DNA of 64,000 nucleotides, taken from contig CM041465.1 of the NCBI GenBank assembly GCA_023213395.1, forward strand, positions 21,824,001 to 21,888,000, given 5' to 3'. Of the stretch, positions 9,947 to 21,118 are shown one piece after another. Positions within the stretch are counted from its first letter, which is position 1. Every line of letters begins with the position of its first letter. A model generated the notes under the pieces. It was given only the letters and a program-made list of their open reading frames with translations. It was not told where the DNA came from and did no database searches. Source of the DNA: Cycas panzhihuaensis (lineage: Eukaryota > Cycadophyta). Both the position numbers and the translations under genes were made by a program.

Positions 9947-12397
9947 ATGGTGGAGATCAAGGCCAATCCAGTGAGTGGGTCATCCCCTAGCTCTTTCATT
10001 TCGTCAATTATATTTTACGAGTTTTTTATAGTTTTTCGGGCCCTATAAGGGTATTTGGGACCCCATAGAGCTCAAATGAGGCCTAGGGAGGGGAAGGACC
10101 AAGGTATTAGGTAGCCCTGGTCCTAGTGGGCCAAGCTTGGCCCACTCAAACTAATTTTTTTATGTTTTTTAGGCCCCACACCCCCGGCACCCTCCTAGTT
10201 TTTGGGGGTATATATGGCCTGGTAATAAATGTCGTAATGCTATGAAGTTTAAGGTGGGGCCATCAAGAAAATAGGAATTTCATAGCGAGGCCCATGTCAA
10301 TATCTATAGTACCACAGAGTTTGATATGGGACAGAGATTAAATAGGAGAATAAAGAAAAAGAGGCTTGGATGGTTATATTTGCCCCATTTAAGGGCATTC
10401 CAGTCATCCAAAGAGAGGGACAACACCTGATAGGAGAGGGTTAATTTATTTCTAACTAGGTTTTGGTGTGTGTAGGCTATTCTCATAGTTGATAACTGTG
10501 AGAATATCAATATGGCTATGATGATCTTCATAGAAATGATGTCAAGATAGGAGTGGATGACCTTGCGACGTTGTGGGCTCTTGAAGGTTATTAGGACCCC
10601 ACAGTATGCATCTGACTAGTGCTTCCCAGTCGACATAGTATCTCACTCAGATAGATGAAGGCTTGTAATCCATCTCTCATAGGTGGAAGATATCACTATC
10701 ATGTTGGGATATACTAGGAGGATCCTAGGGGTACTAGCAGGAGGGACACTGGCATCATTGGGTACCATGCCCAACACAGACACTTCCCATAGGGAGGTAG
10801 CCTGATTCTTCATGGGACAGAGTTGATGGTATCAGCAACGAGTGTCCATCCAGGCTATAGTACTATCGAGTATTACTCATGTGAGGAAACTCATCAAATT
10901 AGACATTATATTATGGATATCCCAGAAATAGAATTACAGGGATATTTTCAGAGGCTAGATGACTACTATCAGAAGATGTAAGGCTAGGCAGAGTTTTGAC
11001 TAGGTTGCTTTGATAGTAACTAAGATAGTTGCTCAGCTAGACTAGGTATAAGTAGTAGGGAGAGAAGACTTCTCTTATTACATGCTACTCCAGTACTAGT
11101 TTTTTGACTATTTTGGAGCAGTGGAACTAACAGGAGGATCATATCCTATCTCAGATAGGACCCCCATAGTTCACAGGTGGTAGACAAGATTCAGAGGGAC
11201 CAAGGAGTAGGTCCACGTAAGGCAATTAGTAGTAGTGACATCATTGGGTCTCCTGACCTTGGCAGACTACATAGTGGATCCTTATCAAGCGATCCACTGA
11301 GAGAGCGATGATGAGGGTGGAAAGCTGTGAGATGAGCCCAATGAGGACCAAGATGATGATGCCAAAGATGGAGGAGATGGGGTAGGACCATTAGGGGCTA
11401 TAGGAGATGAGGTAGATCCATCAGTGCTAGCAGGAGGAGATCAACCACCACTAGGACCAAGAGGCAAGGAGTGAGCTATCGATAGATTCCCAGTAGCAAT
11501 CATGGCTATGGTGGTAGTAGTAGAGGTAGTAGTTTGAGAGTCCTAGGATAAGAGGGATAAGAGGGAGGAGATGCTTCAACATCCTAGGAGGTGGATGAGG
11601 AGGTAGTGTCAGGGATCAAAGAGGTCGAGATGATAGCAGAGGGAGCCATAACTAAGGAGGTGATCGTTAGGGTAGAGGAGCCATTCGTCCGAGGAGGCGA
11701 GACTCTATCTTGACTCTAGCTTCTATTAGATCATTCACCACTTCACTAGATGATTTTATTTATTTATTTATGCTTTCACATATGTATGTATAGTCCAGAT
11801 TGACTTGTGATGTACATGGTTTGACAGGGGAAGCTGAGATGGCAAGGCTACTTGAGGCAGTAGTACATGAGATATTCCCCTAGGTTTACATGGAGGGACA
11901 ACCTCTTATCCTAGTGAGCGAGGATCCCCTATCGACAGGGCCACATACAATGATGTTCGCCCTATTGATTTGAGTCAAGGATATATAGGTGGCAGAATCC
12001 CAAGAGCTCCAAGTGAGGGTTAATCAGCTGTAGGGTACCCAAGATGAGCTACAGGCAGAGAGGGACCAACTAGTAGTACAGGGCTAGATACAAGGGCTAG
12101 AGGCCCAGCTAGAAAGAACAGGTGATGATGTAGAGAATAGGATGTAAATCATTGTGCTAGATGAAATACTTTATGAAGCTAAGAGGTAGAGGGATCATAC
12201 CCATGCTAGGTATGATCAACAAATGGACCAGATAGTCACAAGGTCATCACACAACCAGATGCATGCCATTACAACAACCTAGAGGAGGCCTTAGGATGAG
12301 GAGAGTGAGGCAGGAACCTTACAGTGATGCTAGAGGAGCCTAGAGGGATGTGGTCCCCTAGTGAGGGATTTAGCAGATGGGGGGATGACACCCCTTG
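9947..12397 (+). pseudogene. Antisense, spliced PMD-like gene of element B
   Basis: Runs opposite to the element's own pol. Proposed exons: 9947-9970 (8 codons, donor CCA|GTGAGT), 10476-11696 (acceptor TGTGTAG|GC) and 11828-12397 (acceptor TTTGACAG|GG). The second donor appears as GCGAG where the other copies have GTGAG. Exon 1 joins exon 2 in phase, as in element A. Exon 2 contains 'VDIVSHSD' and a degenerate block (FHLP... in A) typical of the plant mobile domain, then 'ITHVRKLIKLDIILWIS' and 'YFGAVELTGGSYPIS'. The C-terminal exon is Glu/Gln/Arg-rich and likely coiled-coil. Many stops (mostly TAG) make it a pseudogene. The 3' end is cut by a copia solo LTR. Confidence 0.65.
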
Positions 12398-13040
12398 TGT
12401 TGGATATTGTGACAACAATTATGGGGCTAATATTTTAGCATGTTTTCGGTGCAGTTTCCCCCCTATCTTTCTCGGAGGGTTCTAATAGGGGCGAAAGCCC
12501 CCCTTGGCTAGGGGGTTAGGGGGGCGTGGAACGCCCCCTACTAGGAGGGGGTTCGGGGGTGATAGCCCCTGACCCAAAAAATTAGCCATGTAAACCTTAC
12601 CAAAATGGAAAGAGAATCAGGGTCATTCGATACAAATACCCTAGATTCTACGATTGAGATTTAGGTCTTGGATGTTCCTCTCATGTAGCCCATTTTAGGG
12701 CTTTTCTTATTATGTTGTAATATAATGTAATGTACTGTGATAAGGGTGGTGGTTGGTTGTTATTCCTGAGAGCACTCTGCTACTGAGATGTACTATTTCT
12801 CCATTCTACAGCAATAAAGATCGATACCTTTCCTGTATAGATGTTTCCCTAGCACACTACTAGGGTTTTACCACTTTATATTAGGTGCACATGTGATATT
12901 TGGCTTTTATTTTCATGTTATTATATAATCTCTAATTTTAGAACTTGCATGTAATTTTAAGTTTTGATTTCTGTAACTAGTTGTAAGAATGCAATAGATC
13001 TTGGTGGCGGTTAAAGGGTTGGAACCTTGTATTCTCAACA
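12398..13040 (+). mobile_element. Solo LTR of the copia family
   Basis: 643 bp, starting TGTTGGATATTGTGACAAC and ending ...ATTCTCAACA, homologous to 3953-4547 and 8354-9014. Flanked by CCTTG (12393-12397) and CCCTG (13041-13045), a 5-bp TSD with one mismatch. No internal copia sequence adjoins it, so it arose by LTR-LTR recombination after insertion at the 3' end of the PMD gene. Confidence 0.88.
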
Positions 13041-13870
13041 CCCTGAGGGAATATCATCTAGTAGATTGTATATTATGTATTTTGATAAGAAAGATTCAGA
13101 CCTCCAAGGAGTTTTCACCATATGTAGATATATGATTATACTCCTACTTGCAAGGATTCTGGCTTCTTGAGACATATTACCTAGATGATGTACCATATAA
13201 TTCTATTATACTATATGACTTTGTACATATATAGACAGGGGCTAATTAGTACCCCATTTTAATACATGATGATGATGTTATGATGAGTTTGTAATGTTGT
13301 TGCTTTGTTGAGTAGTTTGTTTATTTATATGATGCATAGAGAGATGAGCATATGCATATGGATAAAGGTACACAAGTATATAAGGGATTATGCATTTAGA
13401 TAGTTTTAGTTGATTACTATGCATGGTTCTTTGTTAGATTATATGCAGATGATACTCATGCCTCCTTTCATGTGATACCATGCTCATACTAGGCACATAT
13501 GCTTATATTGATGATGGATACATATGAGGCTAGGAGAGGGGGTACTATGCATGTTCCTTAGAAGGAGCATAATAGATATATAAAGAAAGCCATGACTAGG
13601 GGGGTATGGATACCTAAGAAAAAGGCCCTAGTTTGGGAAGTGACCCCACTCTCAGAAGTGAGAGGTTTTCTTATCCAACTAGAAAAGAAATAAGATCTCC
13701 CTTAGGAGGGAGGCAAGAGATGTAACATCAAAGATAGAGTCCAAAGGACAAAGAGTTATCCTAAACAATCAGCGCACCTATGATCGGTAAAAGAAAACAT
13801 ATGCTTAGAGTGGTAGTTTAGGCTTATTTTAGAGTGAGAGAGGGGGGTGTGCCCATCCTACTTAGGAGTA
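13041..13870. other. Spacer between PMD gene and integrase, element B
   Basis: Aligns with 50912-51630 of element A and, in reverse, with 26513-27300 and 62053-62900 of D1 and D2 (shared 'tatagacaggg..tagtaccccattt'). AT-rich with TATG and ATG-rich runs. I see no coding potential. In pol orientation this is sequence downstream of integrase. Confidence 0.6.
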
Positions 13871-14815
13871 GAAGGGGTCACACATAAAACTTCTTTAGAA
13901 ACTTACCATTCATAGCTTTTTCGAACTCAAGACCCTCCAAAATTGCTATCCTATAAGCACTATTATCGAGGCTCTTGAGAATGACAAAAGGGCTAACCCA
14001 TTTAGGCCCAAACTTGGATAAATGATCATGGAGATACTCAATCTTGAGGACATGGTCCCCAAGATTTAGAGGGCAAGGATGAAGATGTTTGTCATACATT
14101 CTTCATGCCCTAGCATTAGAGGCGAGGTTTGCTTAGTAAGCCATCAAGCGTTTCTCATCTAAGGCTTCAAGGTCGAGGAGACGGGCCTAGTGGCAGGATT
14201 CCTTATCGATGAGACCTCAAAGAGAAACATGTAAAGAGGGGATTTTAACTTCCAAGGGAAGGACTGCTTCAGTCCCATACATGAGGGAGAATAGGGTCAT
14301 CCCTATAACCATGTAAACAGAAGTGTGATATGCCCATAAAGTAGAAGGAAATTAGAGGTGCCAATCCATTTGGGATTGAGCAACTATTTTCTTTAAGATG
14401 TTGATAAGAGTTTTGTTAAAAGATTCAATTTGTCCATTGGCCTGAAGGTAATAAGGAGAAGAGGTTTTGTGGGATATTCTAAAATTCCCATAAAGTTTGT
14501 TAATTTCCTTATTATAAAAGGGAGTACCATTATTTATGATTAAGATGTCTGAGAGTTTGAATCGATAGATAATATGCTGGTAAATAAAAGTCACTATGGT
14601 CTTCCAGTAATGGATGATAAAGAGATTGCTTTGACACATTTAGTAAAGCATTCCATCATAGTTAAGATGAACTTGTGTTATAACAAGGATGGTAGAGTTA
14701 TGGCTCTGATGAGGTATAATCCCCATTGGGGAAAAGGCCATGGAGAAATGATTGGATGCAAGGCCTCAAAAGGTGAATGAATGATATTGTCATACTCTTA
14801 GCACCTACGACAACA
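13871..14815 (-). pseudogene. Integrase fragment of element B
   Basis: The minus strand encodes, from right to left, part of the catalytic core (decayed 'INNGTPFYNKE', then 'ISHKTSSPYYLQANGQIESFNKTLINILKK' with the catalytic Glu) and the C-terminal module ('KIEYLHDHLSKFGPKW', 'SPFVILKSLDNSAYRIAILEG'), which has the GPF-type tail of Ty3-gypsy integrases without a chromodomain. Aspartate is changed to asparagine in the usual TDNGT motif. Upstream, the sequence passes near 14816 into the 5' leader, so RT, RH, PR and gag are gone. A frame break separates core from tail around 14100-14350. Confidence 0.85.
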
Positions 14816-14915
14816 CAATGCATAGGGGATTTAAATCTAAAAGAGAAAGGTAATGCAAACCCAAAGGAAACTAGGAACGATTCCTTTACTTGCAAGTCCC
14901 CAGTATGGTCACTAG
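14816..14915 (-). other. Residual 5' leader and primer-binding site of element B
   Basis: The PBS reads TAGTGACCATACTGGGGAC on the minus strand (14896-14914), one base after the LTR. Leader sequence like that at 39570-39664 abuts integrase sequence, which marks the internal deletion breakpoint. Confidence 0.75.
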
Positions 14916-16222
14916 TGGAGGCATATATCTAGGGGGTCACTAGGGATAAGGGGATTTAAGCCAACACTTTCACTATATTAGGGGCTTAAAAGTCCTCAAA
15001 GGTAGGCAATAGGTCACCCACAAAGAGCATTCATATGTTGAAACACAAGTTTAGAGACTTACAAATAGCGCACAAGACCTTCCCTTTTGGTAGGCACTTT
15101 CTCAGGTTCGAGTTAGGCAACGACATCCTCGATTTGTCAAGTAGCCTAAGGAAGGACTCTCCTATCCTAATAGGAGAAGAAATGAGAGAAAGAGTCAAGG
15201 CCCTCTTCCAAGGAAGAGGGAAAGGAGAAAAGGGAGGCCCTAATAGAATGGGAGCCTATGGAACAAGTCAATAGAGTGATTGGTTGAAAGGTGCAAAGGG
15301 GATTTGGTGTACTAGAACCAAATTCAAGGAATAAGATTAATAGTATGTTTTGCTAAAGTACACCCAAAGAGGATGCCTCTAGGGTTTAGGCTAAACAAAG
15401 TAAGTTGACTAATTATAGTATGGGTTTTGGGTAGTGTTTTCATCTTGTTTAAGGAGTAAGAGAGTGTAAAAGTAGAAGGTATTAATGCCAAATGAATATA
15501 GCTCAATAGGAATGCTCTCTCTCTCTCTCTTTCTCTCTCTCTCTATCCTCTCTCTCTTTTATCTTTACTAATGAAAGATTAAGTGAGGGGAGGAAGGAAG
15601 TGTAAAGAGAAAGAGTATAAATAACCTATGTAACCTTTCCTAATGATGCACAGAAGAAGGATAACTATCAAAACCAAAGTTCACTTTCCTAATCCTACCC
15701 TTATACCCATGCATGCAAATAGAATGAATAAAGGAAGGTGCAAGAAGGAAAATAAAACCTTTCTATGGGTTCATCACCTTTTACTTTAAGAGGAGGAATA
15801 AGAGATGTACTTGCTCAAGAGGTCACAAGCCATGTGCATAAGAGGTCGCAACGAGGGGTGTAAAATGTACATAAAGGTAATCAAGCTAAAATAATATGTT
15901 AATAATCACATATAATGCCAAACATGAGCAAAAAGTAGGCTATAAGGGCCCATGAGTACCTAAGAGTGTTAGGAAGGTGTCATGAGGGGCTATATAGTGC
16001 TATAAAATCATGGTGCAGAGTCATCATAGGCTAGATCATAGTCGCAGGTATAAAATAGGTAGGCAAATCAGACATCCTAACTATGTATGCAATAATATCA
16101 TACAAAATATAGCCACAAAGCATATCACCAAGTCCTAAAATAATGGGAAGAAGGGGTATAGATGTATACATATGCCTACCTAAGAGATGCTATCCATGTC
16201 CATTCTTGGTAGCTGGCAAATA
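14916..16222 (-). mobile_element. 5' LTR of element B, internally deleted
   Basis: Starts TGGAGGCATA just after the PBS and ends '..agctggcaaata' at 16222 (family end 'gggaaaca'). Only 1307 bp. It follows the 3' LTR closely up to 15821 ('gctcaag', matching 862), then jumps to sequence matching about 2865 of the 3' LTR, so some 2.0 kb is missing. Allowing for this, its length agrees with the 3.27-3.30 kb LTRs of element C. Confidence 0.8.
15511..15553. repeat. CT-rich microsatellite
   Basis: A run of (CT)n interrupted by TTCT and CTAT. A shorter version occurs at about 569-584 at the homologous place in the 3' LTR, so this belongs to the LTR and varies in length. Confidence 0.8.
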
Positions 16223-17000
16223 CATGGTATTTACAACATTGTGTGAAGATGGCATGTAAATATTCAAGGTGATGGGTTCTCTTGTGAGAGAGGCCTATCA
16301 TGTCATCCATAAAAACCTTAAGAGTCTTGTTTATGAGGTCATGGAAGACAAATTACATCACACTTTGATAAGTGGTGCCTATATTTTTTAGCCCAAACGA
16401 CATTGCCTTAGAGTCAAACATGCCCTATGGGTTAGTGAAGGCTATTTTGTGATGATCTTTAGGGGATATTTGTATTTGGTTATACCTAGAGAAGTCATCC
16501 ATCATGGACATGACTTCAAAACTGGCTATTCGATCGATGATTTGATCGATGAATGAAAGAGAGAATTTGTATTTAGGGCATGCATTGTTTATATGTCAGA
16601 AATCAACACAAATCTATATCATCCCATTCTTTTTGGCAATGAGAATGATATTGGAAACCCACTTAGGCAATCAATAAAAGTGATCAGTCCTGCATTTAGG
16701 AGCTTTTCCACTTCCATTTTTACTATGGTAGATAGTTTGGGATGGAGAGGGTTGTTGCTTTTTCCACATGGGGTGAGCACCCAAGATAGTAGTAAGATTG
16801 TGGTTAATGATAGAGGGGTTTATTCCCTTCATGTATGAATAGTCCCATGTAAAGACATGATGAAACCCTTGGAAAAGGAGGCTATACTCCTCTACTTCTT
16901 CAAGTGAATATTTTTCTCTCACCTTTATGACCTTGTTAGGGATAAGGACAATATCCTTGGTTGCCCCTATATACATGGAATTCCCCTCTTCAAAATGGAG
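16223..17000 (-). pseudogene. Reverse transcriptase of element C (interrupted by B)
   Basis: The minus strand encodes the first two thirds of a Ty3-gypsy RT: 'LPKWVSNIILIAKKNG', 'VDF*HINNACPKYKFSLSFIDQI' (TAG within), 'FSRYNQI', and finally 'KVFMDDMIGLSHK' with the catalytic aspartate pair intact. It stops after 'FTQCCKY', where the element B LTR begins (16222/16223). Several in-frame TAG codons are present. The rest of element C pol would lie left of B, outside the window. The corresponding codons in D (24535-24550) show the intact target. Confidence 0.88.
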
Positions 17001-17790
17001 GGGGGCTTGGTTAATAGAGGGATGTAAAGGAGTGTTAGATTAATCTAGGTCAGCTAGGGACAACCCTAAGGTTAAGCTCTTTCAGAAACCAAGCTTATGG
17101 TGAGTAGCAGGAAAATTGGGCATGGAGCTGACTAGATGCTCTAATAGAGCCTCATCGTTCTCAAAATAATCTATCCCATGGATAGTCTTTCTAAGAGGTG
17201 ATAAGGAATGAGACGAAGGATGAGCGATGGGCCCGTAACAATCAACCCACCACTCCACATAATCAAGAGACTCCTTGAAAGAGTCAAAAGACACCCTCCT
17301 GTGTCATGGAATAATAGGCTCCCTACCCTTGTTGTCTAAGGAGGATGATAAGGGGTGGGGAGTAGATGATAAAGGAACACGGGATTCTATACATATAATA
17401 AGCGTGACCATGCATCGCTCCCTAGATGTTATAGGAGTCATATACTCCTCTAAAAGGGTCCTAGATTGGGACTAAAGACTAACTGAGTGATGAAGAGAGT
17501 GCCCCCCTATAGATGTTAAGGAGAGATATGGGGTGAGAGGGATCCTCATCCCCATCATTGAACTTGTGGTTACTCAAAATGACAAGGTAGCCATAACTCC
17601 CAACACCAATAGGGGAAAAGAAGATGGGGTTTGAGGAGGAAGGGAATGACCCTTCCTCTAATCTAGAAGTACTAGGGACATGAATCGTATAGGTGGAAGC
17701 ATAGATGGATGGGCCCTTGCTGCCCTTCTCTGGGTCACGAGCTACCTGACGAGACTGATGTAATGATCTAGTGGGAGGAGGCTTCCAGGA
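17001..17790 (-). other. Protease-RT linker of element C
   Basis: Homologous to 54600-55190 of element A. On the minus strand it encodes a low-complexity, acidic and Pro/Ser-rich linker: 'VGSYGYLVILSN' near 17590 matches 'VGSYGYLTLFSD' in A. It then gives 'DYFENDEALLEHLVSSMPNFP' (A: 'DYFEDDEALLEHLAGFMSNLP'). Conservation between copies shows that this belongs to the polyprotein. Function unknown. Confidence 0.6.
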
Positions 17791-18140
17791 AACAACCTTC
17801 ATTCACCCTTCATGGATGAACTTTAGTTGCCTCCAATGGGATGAATACATAGCTCCCATCTGGTCAAGCCATAAGCATCCCAATAAAAGGTTATAGTCCA
17901 TATCTACATTAAGGGCTACTATGTCTATGAGGATAGTTTTGTCCTTGAGGGTGAGGGAAACAAAGATAGATCCCAGGGGCATCTTTTCACTACCGTTATA
18001 ACCTAGGCAATGCCATGGAACCAACTCAAGAGCTACTATGCCCAATTCTTGTATTATGCATAAAGGTATAACATTAGTAGAAGAATCATTATCCACAATG
18101 GTTCTCTTAAGAGTACATTCTAGAGTATCAATGGATATGG
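17791..18140 (-). pseudogene. Aspartic protease of element C
   Basis: 'DNDSSTNVIPL' (minus strand, about 18095) is the active-site loop; the equivalent in A is 'DNGSSVNVMPL', so the active-site glycine has become aspartate. Downstream 'GSIFVSLTLKDKTILIDIVAL' and 'DYNLLLGCLWLDQMGA' match the retropepsin flap and end region of gypsy elements ('YNLLLGRPWL'). A roughly 100-residue domain, non-functional through the Gly change and nearby stops. It would have released mature Gag and Pol proteins. Confidence 0.8.
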
Positions 18141-20975
18141 TGAAAGGATAGTGCCACTAGTTCTCCCTTTCACTCGCTAGGGACTAGTCTTTAAGATCAA
18201 AGATGATGGTGGGCTCCCGATTTGGGGTAGCACCCAAAGCATAGATAGGAGCATGAAGTAATACTAAAGCCTTAAGGAGGAGAGTGCATTGCTTGGGGTA
18301 ACTTTGCAAGACATCCATCATGGACATCCTGACATCCATGGTGTAGAGCTCGTCGATGATTAAAGACTTCCCTTTTCTATTATGTTGGGGAAGGGCCCTT
18401 AAGAAATTGTAATGACCTAAGTGAACAAAAATAGTCTTGGGGAGTGTTAGAATCTCATAAGGTGGAGTGTCCATAGAAAAGTTTGGTTGAGAAGAGGAGG
18501 CCCCAATGGCCTTTTTGGCTGGTGGGGGCCTAGTGACAGTAAACAAAAGAGTGGTATCATTCATTTAAATAACTATGTTTCCCTTATTATAGGATTGGAA
18601 GGATTAAGAAGCTTGAGAATGGGGACTAGGAGGTGAGGATAAGTTCCTTACCCCCTTTCCTTTCACTTATGCAAGAGTGGGGGGGGTTAGGGGATCATCT
18701 TCTATTCCTATTCCCCTTATTCTAGGTATGTTGATCCCATTTCCCATGTTTGGGAAAGGGATTCCTATAGACGAGTTAGTTTAAATTAAGATTAGACACT
18801 CATCTAGGGGAGAAGTCATGAGGTGGGGTAAGTTCAGGGTGTTACACCTGATACTGTGAGTCCTTATGGAAGCACTCACCATGAATGGAGTACCACTTCT
18901 TCTTTGGTTTGGTCTTCCTAGGCTAAGAAGAGTGGGTATTCTGATTTTTGGGAGGTGCGACTTAGGAGGCCTGATGGACGGGCCTATGAGGATTAGAAGG
19001 TGATGGAGGGGTTTAAAGCTTAAGCTCCTTCATTATACATTTGAAGGAATGTATAGTAAAAGTTAAAGGGTCTAAGGACTTCTCTGTTGAGTGGGTAGAA
19101 GGCCTTTGGGGTTGTTGGGATCTTTGGTTGTACGACAGAGGGGGTGCCTCTCATTGTTGTGATGACTTGAGAGGCTTCTTGAGATCTACCTGGATCTCAA
19201 TAGCTTCTAGCATAAAGCACTTAGCTATGGTGGGGTTACACATTGTTGCCTCCCATCTTGAGGACTTCAACATGGACCTCAGGGTAGAGGGCATTTAAGA
19301 AGAGATCCCTTTTCAACTCCTCGGGCAATATGGCCTTCATAAAGTGAAGAAGATCATGGAAGTGCCTCATAAAGTCATGATTTATTTCCTTGTAACCTTA
19401 CTTAAGTAAGAGTAGGGCTTTTATTCCACTCTTAAAAGGATGAGCTACGTCAAAATAGTTAATGAATTGATCTACCAACTATTAGAAGGAATAAATAGAA
19501 TGGGTGGGGAGATGACAAAACCTCTTGAGGGCATCTCCCTGCAAAGAACATAGAAAGAGTTTCATTAAGATATGGTTGTAGGCCTAATAATCAATACATG
19601 CCATAAAGAAGCTCCTGACATGCTTGGTTAGGTCCTGCAATAAGGTCCCATCAAATATGGGTACCTTAGGGGGATGAAGTGGTAGGTTTGTCCTATGTGC
19701 CTTAATAGAAAGGGGAGTTGACTTATAATCAATGAAGGGGTGATCCCCTAGTTGAGATAATGGATCGACAAAAGAAGAAGAAGAATGTGGGTACAGATAC
19801 CTGTGCCCTCCTTGAAGAGTTTGAGTATGAGAAAGGTAAGGGTTCCCTCCTACTTGATGGGAGGGAACCATTCCCATTTGTGGGAAAGTTGGAAAGGAGG
19901 TAAGTGGGTGAGAGAGGCCTACTCCCCCTTAAGGACATGTCCCTTATTGAGAACAAGCATGAGAAAAAGAGCCTTGAGTGGGGGCAAATTGCCCTTGCGA
20001 AGGCCTCATGTATGAGGTTGTACATGAGGGCAAAAGAGACAGGTGTATGATGGGATTTTACCCATATGGGCCACATGTAGGAGGTGCAACTCAGTATGGG
20101 TGAAGTGAATCCACCCCATAGACCAGAAGGGGATTTCCCTTCCCATGCCCCTATGTTTGGGATGTCTATCATGGGGGTAGGTAAAGGGATAAATCCTTGA
20201 GTTGAGATTGGAGGCACATAGGGACAGATCCTATGTGGCTTAAAGATGGTGGATATGAAGGTCCTCTAAGTTGAGTAAAAGGGGCATGAACCACAGTTGG
20301 GTAGGGTGTGGTTGCCTGACTAGGGAGAGGTATCCTAAACCCAATCTGAGAGGTGGGCATGCCTTGGATAGTCCCTTGGGTATGGGGGACATACGAAGAA
20401 GAAGGGACAATAGGGGTGGCCTTGCCATAGGCATAAATATAGATTGGGAAGAGCCAAGAGACACAGATGAAGAAGAAAAGAGTGCAATGCTATGAAGAAT
20501 ATTTTCTAGCCACTTCAGAGGTGGTTGGGCACTTGTAGCTTAGAAACATCATTACAATGATTCTACAACATTTAAAGGAGGAGTTCCTACTTGCTCGTAT
20601 GAGATGGAAGGGTCCTCATGTGAGGTGGAACCCACTGATCAATCCTCATGAGTATTCTCACCAAGGTGATGATACTCCATGGAGGATGACACACCCACAT
20701 TATGCATGGGGAAATGGTAGAAATCTAAGTATTCATGGTCAATAGATTAAAAATAAGATCATTACCCTCTTGGGCAGGACCCTAAAATAAAGTTGAAGTT
20801 TGTTGTTGGGTCTCAAAAGCATAGGCATGTTATGCCAATTCTGATGGATATCCCTCCATGGCTACTTCAAAATTGGAGAAGGGAAGGGAGAAATGAGGAG
20901 ACTCTTCCAAAGTGGGAGGGACACCTCGTAGATGATGAGAAAATCTTCGCATTCAAGTTTCACCTAGAACTTTAG
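18141..20975 (-). pseudogene. Gag of element C
   Basis: Long decayed coding region. N-terminal half (20975-19580) is Pro/Ser/Thr-rich ('PSQATTPYPTVVHAPF', 'LSHIGSVPMCLQSQ'), collinear with element A gag. The core (about 19580-19040) matches the retrotransposon gag family. A variant zinc-finger-like segment near 18870 reads 'KKWYSIHGECFHKDSQ' (in A 'KKWCSVHEECFHDNLCC'). The last part (18560-18184, 'HLGHYNFLRALPQHNRKGKS..LDELYTMDV' and 'DVLQSYPKQCTLLLKAL') is the conserved block ahead of protease. Frameshifts and stops break it into at least five pieces. Frames on the plus strand here are shadows. Confidence 0.7.
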
Positions 20976-21118
20976 AAGAGGCAAGGGTAGAGGTGAGAGA
21001 AAAGATGTTGGGGATTTCCCAACAAATCCATAAGGAATAAACAGAAGGAGAAAGGCAACACTAACACAAAGGAATTTGTAATGTTCTCCTACTAGTAGGT
21101 CCCCAGTATGGTTGTCAG
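20976..21118 (-). other. 5' leader and primer-binding site of element C
   Basis: The PBS on the minus strand is TGACAACCATACTGGGGAC (21099-21117), a decayed TGGCGACCATACTGGGGAC, one base after the LTR. The short leader then runs to the gag region. Confidence 0.75.

Larger units (their letters stand above)
370..16222 (-). mobile_element. Element B: deleted Tat-like Ty3-gypsy retrotransposon
   Basis: Element B reads on the minus strand: 5' LTR (14916-16222), PBS, integrase fragment, antisense PMD gene, second RNase H domain, PPT, 3' LTR (370-3246, its outer end displaced by F). Gag, protease, RT and the first RNase H are missing: integrase zinc-finger sequence passes straight into the 5' leader near 14816. 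A copia element (3953-9014) and a copia solo LTR (12398-13040) interrupt it. It sits inside the RT of element C. The expected TSD is CATGG (16223-16227); its partner lies left of the window. It could not have moved without proteins supplied by relatives. Confidence 0.85.
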
